Source: Thalassomonas viridans
Lineage (GTDB): Bacteria > Pseudomonadota > Gammaproteobacteria > Enterobacterales > Alteromonadaceae
NCBI RefSeq assembly: GCF_000948985.2
Contig: NZ_CP059733.1
Span: 1,922,001-1,986,000, forward strand
Reading direction: 5' to 3'
Length of the DNA: 64,000 nucleotides
Shown here: piece after piece, positions 9,357-17,013 of the stretch
Position numbering within the stretch: position 1 is the stretch's first letter
Layout of the letters: each line of letters begins with the position of its first letter
Notes under the pieces: model-generated
Seen by the model: only the letters and a program-made list of their open reading frames with translations
Told to the model about the DNA's origin: nothing
Databases searched by the model: none
Made by a program: the position numbers and the translations under genes

Positions 9357-9953
9357 ATGTCTGCAAACACTCCGGTAAAAATTCAGGGCAAATATCTCTA
9401 TTGGTTTGAAGAGTTTGCCGATGGCAGCCAATTGCATCTGGTGGAAAACCTTGACGAGCAGGAGCAGGTTGTCGCGAAAATGACCGATGCCGGGTTTTCA
9501 CCGGCTGTGCCGGGGTTTGTACTCAGCACCCGGTTATTTCATGACTTTATCGGGCAAAATGAACTCGATGAAGCAATCAGGCAGCTGGTACTGGAATATT
9601 CCTATGGCGTTGAAACCTTATCCTCTGCTTCCGCTGCCATCCGGGCCCTGATCAGCAAAGGGCAGTTTAACCAGCCCCAGACCCGTGATATCACCTCGGC
9701 ATACCGGCACCTGGCGGGGCAGGTGGCAAACGCTGAACTTGCCGTAAAAAGCTTTGTTCCGGGAAGCTCCCGTGAGGCCCATGGTTTTCTTGCCCAGCAG
9801 GAGTGCGAGCTAACGGCCATATGCCCGCAAACCATATTGCTGGCCTGCATAGAATGCTTTGCCTCCCTGTATAATGATGCTGCTATTCTGTACCGGGAAG
9901 AGCAGGGGATCACTTGCCCGCAACTGGTGATCTGTGTCAGCGCATCCGGTTAA
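9357..9953 (+). CDS. Orphan PEP-synthase/PPDK N-terminal-like domain protein
   Basis: This 198-residue protein looks like the first ~190 residues of phosphoenolpyruvate synthase (PPDK_N, ATP-grasp half) and nothing more. The order of motifs matches PpsA: a start like LYWFEEF, AGFSPAVPGFVLST where PpsA has AGVSVPNGFATT, a helical IRALI stretch, LAVKSFVPGSSREAHGFLAQQE where PpsA has FAVRSSATAEDMPDASFAGQQE, then CFASLYNDAAILYREEQG. The nucleotide-binding arginine of VRSSATAED is a lysine here and the acidic pair is lost, so catalysis is doubtful. After the stop no later PEP-synthase frame continues. It could be a regulatory or binding remnant. The family assignment is my own alignment by eye. 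Confidence 0.7.
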   Translation: MSANTPVKIQGKYLYWFEEFADGSQLHLVENLDEQEQVVAKMTDAGFSPAVPGFVLSTRLFHDFIGQNELDEAIRQLVLEYSYGVETLSSASAAIRALISKGQFNQPQTRDITSAYRHLAGQVANAELAVKSFVPGSSREAHGFLAQQECELTAICPQTILLACIECFASLYNDAAILYREEQGITCPQLVICVSASG

Positions 9954-10030
9954 TGTCTTCTTCCACCAGGGCTAACCACAAGGCCGGGGCTATACTGGTG
10001 TTAAGAAAAGCGAAAACTGTGGCTAAGTGA

Positions 10031-10765
10031 ATGTATTACCGGGCAAGTTTTTCGGCTTGTTGTTTGTTGCTGCTCTCCCTGCCGCTGGCCGCAGAAACCT
10101 TAATTGTCACCCTGTTTACCGGAGAGGTGCCTCCCTATATCATGAAAAAACAGGGAAAGCGCCAGGGGATCACCATAGACCTGTTTGCCCTGCTGGCCAA
10201 GCATACCGGCCATAAGTTTATCTTACATGAAGCCCCGGTGGCGCGGGCAATGCGTGAATTTGATTTGGGCCGCATAGATATAGAGCCAGGGGTTACTCCT
10301 GCTTGGCGCAAACACAGGCCGGTACCGGGGCTTTATAGCATAGTGTATGAAGACGCTATCGATGTTATTGTTTTTATGGGAAAAAATAGATTTAAAGTCA
10401 ATGAGGTTTCCGACCTTTATGGTAAAACCATAGGCGTTGTCCGGGGCTATTCCTATCCTGGGTTTGATCAGGCTTTTGCCGAGGGGAAAATTAAAAAAGT
10501 GGAAAACAGTATAGAAGAGCATCTGTTAAAACAGCTGGCGTTTGGCAGGATAGACCAGATTTTCCTGGGATACCGTACAGCATTATATTTTAAAAAGCAG
10601 GGAGGGATTTATAAGGATTTGGCAATAGGTGATGTGGTCGGCCGCAACAGCATCAGTTTGCGTGTACATCCGAGCAAGGCTTATTTGTTGCCCGGTATTA
10701 ATGCAGCCTTGCAAAAGATGTTGGACTCGGGGGAAGTCCAGGCCATTTTTGATAAATATCAATAA
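10031..10765 (+). CDS. Periplasmic substrate-binding protein, family 3-like
   Basis: A 244-residue secreted protein with a classical signal peptide (MYYRASFSACCLLLLSLPLAAE, cleavage after about residue 21). The mature part has the layout of the bacterial extracellular solute-binding protein family 3: an opening TGEVPPYI segment, GITIDLFALLAKHTGH, the RAMREFDLGRIDIEPG stretch, GKTIGVVRGYSYPGF at the second lobe, and a final EVQAIFDKY helix. It stands alone, without an ABC permease or ATPase nearby, as is common for many such proteins in marine gammaproteobacteria that may act as sensors or orphan binders. The ligand is unknown. ATG 10031 is the start. Confidence 0.8.
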   Translation: MYYRASFSACCLLLLSLPLAAETLIVTLFTGEVPPYIMKKQGKRQGITIDLFALLAKHTGHKFILHEAPVARAMREFDLGRIDIEPGVTPAWRKHRPVPGLYSIVYEDAIDVIVFMGKNRFKVNEVSDLYGKTIGVVRGYSYPGFDQAFAEGKIKKVENSIEEHLLKQLAFGRIDQIFLGYRTALYFKKQGGIYKDLAIGDVVGRNSISLRVHPSKAYLLPGINAALQKMLDSGEVQAIFDKYQ

Positions 10766-10828
10766 GAGACTCAGCTCTTGTCGAGACCTTTATCTGGCCG
10801 GTATTCATGTTGCCTAAACCGGCCCCGG

Positions 10829-11791
10829 TTATGGCATCTTATCCCGCTTTTGCCGGTACATCTGCTCATCCGCCTGCTTTAACATTTCGGCGATAGAGCT
10901 GTTATTTTCCGGCGTTACCGCAGCTATGCCGTCGCTGAAGGCCAGCTGGTATTGCTTGTTTGCCTGCCGGTTATATTGGTCCAGCTCGTAGCGAAAGCGG
11001 GAAATGGACTCCCGGGCGAAAGTTTCATCGGCATTGGTTAATAAAACCACAAATTCATCGCCGCCGAGGCGGGCAATAATATCCGACTCCCTGAAACAGC
11101 GCTGCATCAGCTGGCTGAAAATCTTCAGGGCAAGGTCGCCTTCCTCATGGCCGAAGTTATCATTGATGGCTTTAAAACTGTCGAGATCAAAGTAGGCCAA
11201 AACCAGTGACAGGTGTCCCCTCGCCGATAAGGTCAGGGCTTTTTCCGCCAGGGTCAAGAAACCGCGGCGGTTGACTATCCCGGTTAAGTCGTCCTGGGTG
11301 GCCAGGTGGGTGGCGGCCAGCTCCCGCTCGGTCAGGTGGGCGAGATCTTTTAAAAGCACCAGGTCTTCGTCCCCTAGTTGCCTGGGATGGGTGTCGATAA
11401 TGCATAAGGTTCCTAATGCCGTGCCGTCAAAAAAATGCAGCGGGCAACCGGCATAAAAAACGATATTGGGGGGGCCGGTCACCAGGGGGTTATCGGCAAA
11501 GCGCAGGTCTTTCCTGGCATCGGTAATAATAAAGGGGGCCTGGCACAGGATCGTATGGCCGCAAAAAGAAACCTCCCGGGAAGTTTCTGTTGCGTTCAGG
11601 CCGACACGGGCTTTAAACCACTGGCGCTTTTCGTCTACCAGGCTCACCAGGGCAATAGGAACGTTAAACACTCTTTTGGCCATACGCACCAAACGGTCAA
11701 ACCTTTCCTGCGGCGGAGTATCGAGAATATTTAAGCTATGTAATGTCTTTAAGCGCTTTTGTTCATTTGCGGGGGCTTGCGGGCTTTGCAT
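10829..11791 (-). CDS. GAF-GGDEF diguanylate cyclase
   Basis: A 320-residue soluble protein. An N-terminal GAF domain (about residues 25-155) is marked by ILDTPPQERFDRLVRMA, VSLVDEKRQWFKA and SFCGHTILCQAPFII, a typical sensor arrangement. The GGDEF domain (about 160-318) carries YFDLDSFKAINDNFGHEEGD and an intact active site RLGGDEFVVLL, so it should make cyclic di-GMP from two GTP. No clear RxxD inhibitory site directly before GGDEF is evident. No membrane segment is present. It is a single gene, convergent with the binding-protein gene on its 3' side. Confidence 0.92.
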   Translation of the reverse strand: MQSPQAPANEQKRLKTLHSLNILDTPPQERFDRLVRMAKRVFNVPIALVSLVDEKRQWFKARVGLNATETSREVSFCGHTILCQAPFIITDARKDLRFADNPLVTGPPNIVFYAGCPLHFFDGTALGTLCIIDTHPRQLGDEDLVLLKDLAHLTERELAATHLATQDDLTGIVNRRGFLTLAEKALTLSARGHLSLVLAYFDLDSFKAINDNFGHEEGDLALKIFSQLMQRCFRESDIIARLGGDEFVVLLTNADETFARESISRFRYELDQYNRQANKQYQLAFSDGIAAVTPENNSSIAEMLKQADEQMYRQKRDKMP

Positions 11792-11865
11792 CGGCTAACT
11801 CTTTACTAATGATACTAATCTAGAGTTTATACCAAAGTGGTAAAGTCGCCGGGTAAACAGGGCCG

Positions 11866-12495
11866 TTAAGCCGGAATCATCTGCTCCGGCAGCAATTTGT
11901 TGTGCAGGGCTTGTGCTGTTAACCGCAAATTCGCCCCGGTTAGCTGCTGAAAATAATGCTGTGCCGCTTGCCGATGGTAATTAACCGATAAAGGGTTCAT
12001 AAAACCGTGCTCAAAAGGGGTCCGGATGCAGCGGATATGTCTTTTTTCCGCCAGGCGGTGAATAACAGGCTCCAGTGCAAAATGCCGTTCGCGGCGGGGG
12101 AAAATCAGGGTGATAGGACAGCCGGGACAAATATCCAGGTGATGGCGGATTTGTCCCGGATAAAAACCTAGTAAATGCCGGATTGTCATGTTTTGTCCAT
12201 CATGGGAGAGCTTATCTGCGGCTTTGTATGCCGCGGTGGCGCCGACGCTAAAACCCAGGATGGTTTTTTCCTGTTCGCTGTTTGCCAGTATTGCCGCTAT
12301 GCGCTCCACATAGGCGTCAAAGCCGCATTTGTGGTTAAAGCCTTGATAAGCTTGTTGTTCGTCGGGAAAGTCTTGTTTTCCCCCCTGGTAGGGGTCAATA
12401 ACCTGAACCCGGCATCCCGAAGTGAGCAGTTGCTTGCTGTACCGCTCAAGCTGGCCGGTAATGCCGAAAATATCGGTAATAATAAATACTTGCAT
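11866..12495 (-). CDS. Alpha/beta hydrolase, dienelactone hydrolase-like
   Basis: A 209-residue protein with the compact alpha/beta-hydrolase layout of the dienelactone hydrolase family. ITDIFGITGQLERYSKQL opens the fold, the nucleophile elbow is GFSVGATAAYKAA (serine rather than the cysteine of true dienelactone hydrolase), and the C-terminal histidine lies in FEHGFMNP. An acid residue should lie between them. ATG 12495 is preferred to TTG 12498. It precedes the GAF-GGDEF gene on the same strand and follows a fumarylacetoacetate-hydrolase-like gene. The substrate is not evident. Confidence 0.75.
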   Translation of the reverse strand: MQVFIITDIFGITGQLERYSKQLLTSGCRVQVIDPYQGGKQDFPDEQQAYQGFNHKCGFDAYVERIAAILANSEQEKTILGFSVGATAAYKAADKLSHDGQNMTIRHLLGFYPGQIRHHLDICPGCPITLIFPRRERHFALEPVIHRLAEKRHIRCIRTPFEHGFMNPLSVNYHRQAAQHYFQQLTGANLRLTAQALHNKLLPEQMIPA

Positions 12496-12538
12496 CAAAC
12501 GTCCTATCCCGGTTTATCCTGTTTGCCCTGAATGCCGG

Positions 12539-13153
12539 TTAAATGGCCTGCCAGGATTTGCTGATCAGGAGTTCATTATTGGCATAAACCTTACCGGTAA
12601 AGGTATCCCCCGAGCGGATTTTCCCGACACCTTTAGGCGTGCCTGTCATCACGATATCACCGTCATTTAAGCTGGTGAAACTGAGGATTTCCGTTAATAT
12701 CTCCCTGGGCTTATAAATCATTAATTCGATATTGCCTGCCTGTACCTGGCTGTTATTGATGGTCAGCTCAAAACTCAGGTTTTGCTGCGTATCGTCTGTC
12801 AGTTCGACAAAGTCACTGAAAAGCGCCGAGCCGTCAAAGGCTTTCGCCCGCTCCCAGGGTAAGCCTTTAGCTTTTAGCCGGCTTTGTAGGTCGCGTTTGG
12901 TGAGATCCAGGCCAAATGCCACCGCAGCAAAGCGGTTGTCTTTTACCAGAAAACATAATTCACCTTCATAATGCAGGGGCTCCCCGGCAAAGGCGGATAA
13001 TTGGCAGGAGATGGCCGAATTGGGTTTTAAAAACAGTACCATGTCATCCGGGATTTCATTATCGAGTTCATGGATATGGTCGACATAGTTTCTGCCGACA
13101 CAAATGATTTTTGACGGGGTAAAATCTTGTCCGCTACAAGTGACAGAATTCAT
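12539..13153 (-). CDS. Fumarylacetoacetate hydrolase family protein
   Basis: A 204-residue member of the FAH superfamily, like the short YcgM/acylpyruvase forms. Seen in order: IICVGRNYVDHIHEL at the N-terminus, LFLKPNSAIS, HYEGELCFLV with the metal-binding acidic residues, KGLPWERAKAFDGSA, and MTGTPKGVGKIRSGD near the end. Members hydrolyse or decarboxylate 2-oxo acids such as acylpyruvates or oxaloacetate; the exact substrate is unknown. I use ATG 13153, preceded by AGGAGA, rather than 13234, which would add a lysine-rich stretch translated from a T-rich tract that is clearly leader. It is likely co-transcribed with the hydrolase gene downstream. Confidence 0.87.
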   Translation of the reverse strand: MNSVTCSGQDFTPSKIICVGRNYVDHIHELDNEIPDDMVLFLKPNSAISCQLSAFAGEPLHYEGELCFLVKDNRFAAVAFGLDLTKRDLQSRLKAKGLPWERAKAFDGSALFSDFVELTDDTQQNLSFELTINNSQVQAGNIELMIYKPREILTEILSFTSLNDGDIVMTGTPKGVGKIRSGDTFTGKVYANNELLISKSWQAI

Positions 13154-13333
13154 CTTTTCTCCTGAAGAGGTAATGCAGGCGGCCAGTGTAGCGCCTTTCT
13201 TCTTCTTTTTCTTATTGATTTTTTTACTAATCACTATTGTTGTTGTGAATTTGTGTCCTGAATTTGGACTTGTTGCAAAATTTGGCGTCTTTTGTGATCT
13301 CTCCTGACATTATGCTGTCAGTAGGGGGAGTTT

Positions 13334-13426
13334 ATGCTGTATCTGTCCGGACAACAACAAAGGTTTTACTGCGGCGCTTTTTACGTGCTAAGCGCTAATA
13401 CATTGTTATTTATATTTTATTTTTAA
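13334..13426 (+). CDS. Possible 30-residue peptide upstream of monooxygenase-like gene
   Basis: ATG 13334 follows AGGGGGAG by a few bases and opens a frame of 30 codons that ends with a hydrophobic, phenylalanine-rich tail (TLLFIFYF). It lies 26 bases before the next gene. The ribosome site is good, but the length and composition could arise by chance. It may be a leader peptide or not a gene. Confidence 0.25.
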   Translation: MLYLSGQQQRFYCGAFYVLSANTLLFIFYF

Positions 13427-13451
13427 TTGAACACATAGTCAGGAGTAAGTA

Positions 13452-13775
13452 ATGCAAGATACAGTTATCGAAATGGTTTCCTATAAATTAAAAGCAGGTG
13501 TCAGCAGGGAGGATCTGGCGGCAACGCAGGAGCAGGTGAATGGTTTTTTACAAACCTTGCCGGGGTTTATGTACCGCTCAGTTGCTGAAAATGACAGCGG
13601 GGTATTATATGATGTCGTTTATTGGCAGGATATGGCATCGGCTAAGGCGGCGGATGAAGCCTTTATGAGCCATGCCGCCGGTAAGGCGTTAATGGCTATT
13701 GCCGACGAACAGTCGGTGAGCATGTCCCATATGCCGGTGTTAAGCCAGGCCCAGGGGCAATGCAGCGCCGCTTAG
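13452..13775 (+). CDS. Small dimeric alpha-beta barrel protein (antibiotic biosynthesis monooxygenase-like)
   Basis: A 107-residue protein with the ferredoxin-like alpha+beta pattern of the ABM/dimeric barrel group: a first strand (VIEMVSYKLKAG), a helix (REDLAATQEQVNGFLQTLPGF), then YRSVAENDSGVLYDVVYWQDMASAKAADEAFM. The segment PGFMYRSV and YDVVYW fit the barrel strands. Members include monooxygenases, stress proteins and proteins of unknown role, so no reaction is proposed. AGGAGTAAGT precedes the ATG. It is followed 35 bases later by a YafY-type regulator on the same strand, so the two are probably one transcript. Confidence 0.7.
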   Translation: MQDTVIEMVSYKLKAGVSREDLAATQEQVNGFLQTLPGFMYRSVAENDSGVLYDVVYWQDMASAKAADEAFMSHAAGKALMAIADEQSVSMSHMPVLSQAQGQCSAA

Positions 13776-13810
13776 CCGTTAGACAAGTGATAAGACATAA
13801 ATAAATTCCC

Positions 13811-14494
13811 ATGCGTAAAGCCGAACGTTTATTTCAAATTCTCAATATCCTGCGGGGACGGCGCTCTGTTATTACCGCCGAGCAGCTGGCTCAGCGGCTG
13901 GAGGTTTCGGAGCGCACTATCTACCGGGATATGCAGGCGCTGGTGTTATCCGGCATGCCGATCGAATCGGAAGCCGGTATAGGCTATCGTTTGGCGCCGA
14001 AATTTGCCATTCCGCCGTTGATGTTTGATGAGCATGAACTGGAGGCTTTACTGCTGGGAGTACGTATGGTGCAAAGCTGGAGCGGCGAGAAGATGGGCAG
14101 TGCCGCCGACAGCGCCCTGCATAAGATCCACTCGGTATTGCCGGACGAGCTGCACCGCCAATATGTGCAGCAACCTGAATGGCTGATAGTGCCGGCACTG
14201 CACCGGGAATACAGCGCCCGCAACAGCGATGAAATACAGGCGGGGATCAAGAATAAGAGCAAACTGCTGATGCACTACCGCCGTGAAGATGGCCAGGAAT
14301 CGCAGCGTATCGTCTGGCCGCTGGGACTGGTCTTTTGGGGCAGTACCTGGACCCTGATTGCCTGGTGTGAAATCCGCGACGACTACCGCATGTTCCGCCT
14401 GGACAGGGTGGCAGAATTAACCACCTTAAGCGAAACCTTTACCACCAGCGATACCTGCAACCTGCAACATTACTGGCAAAACGCCACCCCTTAG
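13811..14494 (+). CDS. YafY-type HTH-WYL transcriptional regulator
   Basis: A 227-residue regulator. An N-terminal DeoR-like winged helix (RKAERLFQILNILRGRR, then QLAQRLEVSERTIYRDMQAL) is followed by the conserved IESEAGIGYRL wing. The C-terminal WYL domain (about residues 135-215) has SKLLMHYRREDGQ and the WYL-like region IVWPLGLVFWGSTWTLIAWCEIRDDYRMFRLDRV. WYL domains bind ligands or nucleic acid and convert this into DNA binding. It probably shares a transcript with the ABM-like gene before it and may regulate it. The ligand is unknown. Confidence 0.9.
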   Translation: MRKAERLFQILNILRGRRSVITAEQLAQRLEVSERTIYRDMQALVLSGMPIESEAGIGYRLAPKFAIPPLMFDEHELEALLLGVRMVQSWSGEKMGSAADSALHKIHSVLPDELHRQYVQQPEWLIVPALHREYSARNSDEIQAGIKNKSKLLMHYRREDGQESQRIVWPLGLVFWGSTWTLIAWCEIRDDYRMFRLDRVAELTTLSETFTTSDTCNLQHYWQNATP

Positions 14495-14496
14495 CT

Positions 14497-14535
14497 GTTC
14501 AGTCTAAGTTCAGGCTAAGTTTAGGATAAGTTCAG
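14497..14535 (+). promoter_or_regulatory. Fourfold 11-bp-phased GTTCAG repeat (response-regulator-type operator)
   Basis: GTTCAG occurs at 14497, 14508, 14519 (as GTTTAG) and 14530, with five-base spacers TCTAA, GCTAA and GATAA. The 11-bp period puts all copies on one face of the helix, as in PhoB, PhoP or PmrA/QseB-type sites. It ends two bases before a possible weak -35 (TTAATC, 14538-14543) that lies 17 bases from TAAGAT (14561-14566). This suggests activation of the GNAT gene at 14660. Confidence 0.6.
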
Positions 14536-14603
14536 CCTTAATCCCGGCAGACAATGATGTTAAGATACGCCCAGTGTTATTTGCTGTAAAGTAAACAAAC
14601 CGC

Positions 14604-14628
14604 TGCCGGAGCCTTGATAACTCCGGCA
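14604..14628 (+). other. Hairpin in GNAT gene leader
   Basis: TGCCGGAG (14604-14611) pairs perfectly with CTCCGGCA (14621-14628) around a nine-base loop. It lies within the presumed 5' leader of the GNAT gene, without a T-run; it may alternatively be the 3' hairpin of the WYL-regulator transcript. Confidence 0.5.
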
Positions 14629-14659
14629 CTTTAGTGAAAAAGTGAGTCGTTAACACCCA

Positions 14660-15112
14660 ATGAAATTTACCATAGGTTTTAGGAAGGCGAGCGAAAAAGA
14701 CATCGATTTTTTGCTGGATCTGCGCAGAAAAACCATGAGCCCGCACCTGAGAAAAGCAGGTATTTTTATGTCCGAAGAACAGCATCTGGAGCGTATTCAT
14801 GAATTTTTCGGCGACTCCCATATTATTTTACGCGACCGTAAACCTATAGGTTTGTTAAAGATGGGCCTGAAACCCGGTAGCCTGCATATTCGCCAGCTGC
14901 AGATCCTGCCTAAATACCAGGGAACAGGCATCGGCAGCAAGGTGCTGACGGTGGTGAAGAAAAGGGCGCTGCAATTGTGTGTGCCGGTAACTTTGAATGT
15001 TTTGCTCGATAACCCGGCGCGTGCCCTGTATATACGCCACGGTTTCCAAATCACCAAGAAAACCAAGCTTGAATACCAGATGTTATGCCCGCTGGCGGTG
15101 ATCGCCGCCTGA
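14660..15112 (+). CDS. GNAT family N-acetyltransferase
   Basis: A 150-residue single-domain GNAT protein. The N-terminal part (IGFRKASEKDIDFLLDLRRKTMSPHLRKAG) and the acetyl-CoA motif ILPKYQGTGIGSKVLTVVKKRA, the usual Q/RxxGxG/A signature, are clear. LDNPARALYIRHGFQITKK is the typical motif B. The acceptor is unknown. The gene stands alone behind the phased GTTCAG repeat array, so it is likely under control of a two-component regulator encoded elsewhere. ATG 14660 has a weak ribosome site. Confidence 0.85.
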   Translation: MKFTIGFRKASEKDIDFLLDLRRKTMSPHLRKAGIFMSEEQHLERIHEFFGDSHIILRDRKPIGLLKMGLKPGSLHIRQLQILPKYQGTGIGSKVLTVVKKRALQLCVPVTLNVLLDNPARALYIRHGFQITKKTKLEYQMLCPLAVIAA

Positions 15113-15358
15113 TAAATTTTATCGCCGCTCCCGTTTTATTCTTGCCGAAACACCAGACACAGGCGCTTGCATTCTCTGTCATCAGTATTTACAAAATGGA
15201 GTTTCCATTAAAGCCGTTATTCGTTATATTAGCCGATTAATTCTCATGGAATTAACCTTTTGCTAACATTTAGGATGGCCGGTTGCCGACAGCGTTAATG
15301 CGGCCAGAAAAGTGACAGGATAAGTCCGGATATCAGGCAAACAAGGACTAATAAATCA

Positions 15359-16039
15359 ATGATCCGAATAGAGAAGTTAAATCGGGTATATGGCAGTGGA
15401 GAAACCCGGGTAAAAGCGCTTAGCGATGTTTCCTTAAGCATCAGCGAAAATGAATTTGTCGCTATCATGGGCACCTCGGGCTCGGGCAAGTCCACCCTGA
15501 TGAATGTGCTGGGCTGCCTGGACACGCCAAGCTCGGGTGAGTATTTACTTTCGGGGGAGTCCGTTAAAAATATCAACGACGAGCAGCTGTCGAAGATCCG
15601 CAATGAAAAAATCGGCTTTATCTTCCAGACCTTTCACTTGCTGCCGCGCCTCACCGCCCTGGACAATGTGATTTTACCCCTGCGCTACAGCGAACTTGGC
15701 ACCGAGCAGGCGACAGAAAGGGGCCTGGAAATGCTGGACAAGGTAGGTTTATCCGCCCGGGCCCACCATAAGCCTTTTGAAATGTCCGGCGGCCAGAGGC
15801 AAAGGGTCGCCATTGCCCGCGCCCTGGTAAACCGCCCCAAAGTTATCTTTGCCGATGAACCTACCGGTAATCTGGACAGTAAAACATCACTGGAAATCAT
15901 GCAGCTGTTGCTGGACCTGCACCGCCAGGGACAAACAATCGTTATGGTTACCCATGAAGAGGATATCGCCGCCTATGCCCAGCGGGTGATCCGCATGAAA
16001 GACGGTGTGATTATCGAGGATCGCCCATGTACAAATTAA
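15359..16039 (+). CDS. ABC transporter ATP-binding protein, MacB/LolD type
   Basis: The 226-residue ATPase of a MacB-type exporter. Walker A is GTSGSGKST, the Q-loop lies in [13 protein letters not shown], the signature is [15 protein letters not shown], and Walker B is [13 protein letters not shown], with the switch histidine in VTHEED. It powers the FtsX-type permease encoded at the end of the same operon; unlike MacB, the ATPase and permease are separate proteins. Its last 13 bases overlap the first adaptor gene (ATG 16027), indicating translational coupling. The ATG start matches the family N-terminus [13 protein letters not shown]. Confidence 0.93.
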   Translation: MIRIEKLNRVYGSGETRVKALSDVSLSISENEFVAIMGTSGSGKSTLMNVLGCLDTPSSGEYLLSGESVKNINDEQLSKIRNEKIGFIFQTFHLLPRLTALDNVILPLRYSELGTEQATERGLEMLDKVGLSARAHHKPFEMSGGQRQRVAIARALVNRPKVIFADEPTGNLDSKTSLEIMQLLLDLHRQGQTIVMVTHEEDIAAYAQRVIRMKDGVIIEDRPCTN

Positions 16040-17013
16040 TCTTGTGTTCACTGCTGTTAACGGCGGTGATACCAACTGCCTGTGCGGAAGGCCTGCTGCT
16101 GACCGGCCAGGTTAAAGCCAGCGACAACCAGACTTTTTATTCCCCGAAAACCGAAAGCTGGCGGGTGCAGGTGCAATGGATGTTGCCGGAAGGGGAAATT
16201 GCCGAGAAAGGCGATCTGGTGGTGGTGTTTGACAGCGGCAATGTCCAGTCGCAAATCGAACAGGAAAAGGTTAGCCTGATCGGCGCCGAAGAAGAGCTCA
16301 AACGCCTCACCAACAACGGGCAGCAGAAAATACTCGAAGCCAATTACGGTTTAAAGAAAGAAAAATTGTTGCTGGAAAAAGCCCGTCTCGATGCCGGTAT
16401 TCCCCGCGATCACCTCAGTACCTATGACTATGAGAAAAACCAGTTAGCCCTGGAAAAAGCCCTGGTAGCCAGCGCCAAAGCGAAAGAAGAGCTGACACAG
16501 GCAGAAGTAGCCCATGAGGTGGCGATAGCCAAGCAAACCCTGAAAATTACCCGCCACAAAGATACTTTGGCTTATCAGCAGGGACAGCTGGAAAAAATGA
16601 GCCTTTATGCCGAGCGTACCGGCCCGGTGATTTATGCCTATCATCCCTGGAACGGGGAAAAGGTGTTTGTCGGGATGACGGCGCAGCCTTCCTGGACCAT
16701 AGCGGAAATCCCCAGTTTAAGCGGCCTTTATATCGAGTCCTGGGTGCATGAAGTGGACTACAACCAGTTAAAACTGGGACAAGAGCTGCAGCTGGTATTT
16801 GACGCCTTTCCGGAGAAGTCCCGTCAGGCCAGGCTAACGGAATTATCTACCCAGCCGGAAGAGCGCAAGGAATGGGGCAATGATGTCTATTTCCGTGCGG
16901 TATTCAGCTTTTCGGCAGATGAAGACCTGAACCTCTTGCCCGGCATGAGTGCCCAGCTGGAGCTGTCGGGATTAAGTTCACAACAGGGAAAGGAGGGGGA
17001 GAGCAGTGAATAA
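16027..17013 (+). CDS. HlyD/MacA-like periplasmic adaptor 1
   Basis: A 328-residue adaptor (membrane fusion protein). The N-terminus [22 protein letters not shown] is a signal peptide. The split biotinyl-lipoyl domain ([18 protein letters not shown] and [19 protein letters not shown]) flanks a long charged coiled coil (about residues 75-190), and a beta-barrel domain follows ([23 protein letters not shown]). It should link the inner-membrane ABC permease to an outer-membrane channel. It overlaps the ATPase gene before it and the second adaptor gene after it. It is the first of three different adaptors in this operon; no lipobox is evident, unlike the next two. Confidence 0.88.
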   Translation: MYKLILCSLLLTAVIPTACAEGLLLTGQVKASDNQTFYSPKTESWRVQVQWMLPEGEIAEKGDLVVVFDSGNVQSQIEQEKVSLIGAEEELKRLTNNGQQKILEANYGLKKEKLLLEKARLDAGIPRDHLSTYDYEKNQLALEKALVASAKAKEELTQAEVAHEVAIAKQTLKITRHKDTLAYQQGQLEKMSLYAERTGPVIYAYHPWNGEKVFVGMTAQPSWTIAEIPSLSGLYIESWVHEVDYNQLKLGQELQLVFDAFPEKSRQARLTELSTQPEERKEWGNDVYFRAVFSFSADEDLNLLPGMSAQLELSGLSSQQGKEGESSE

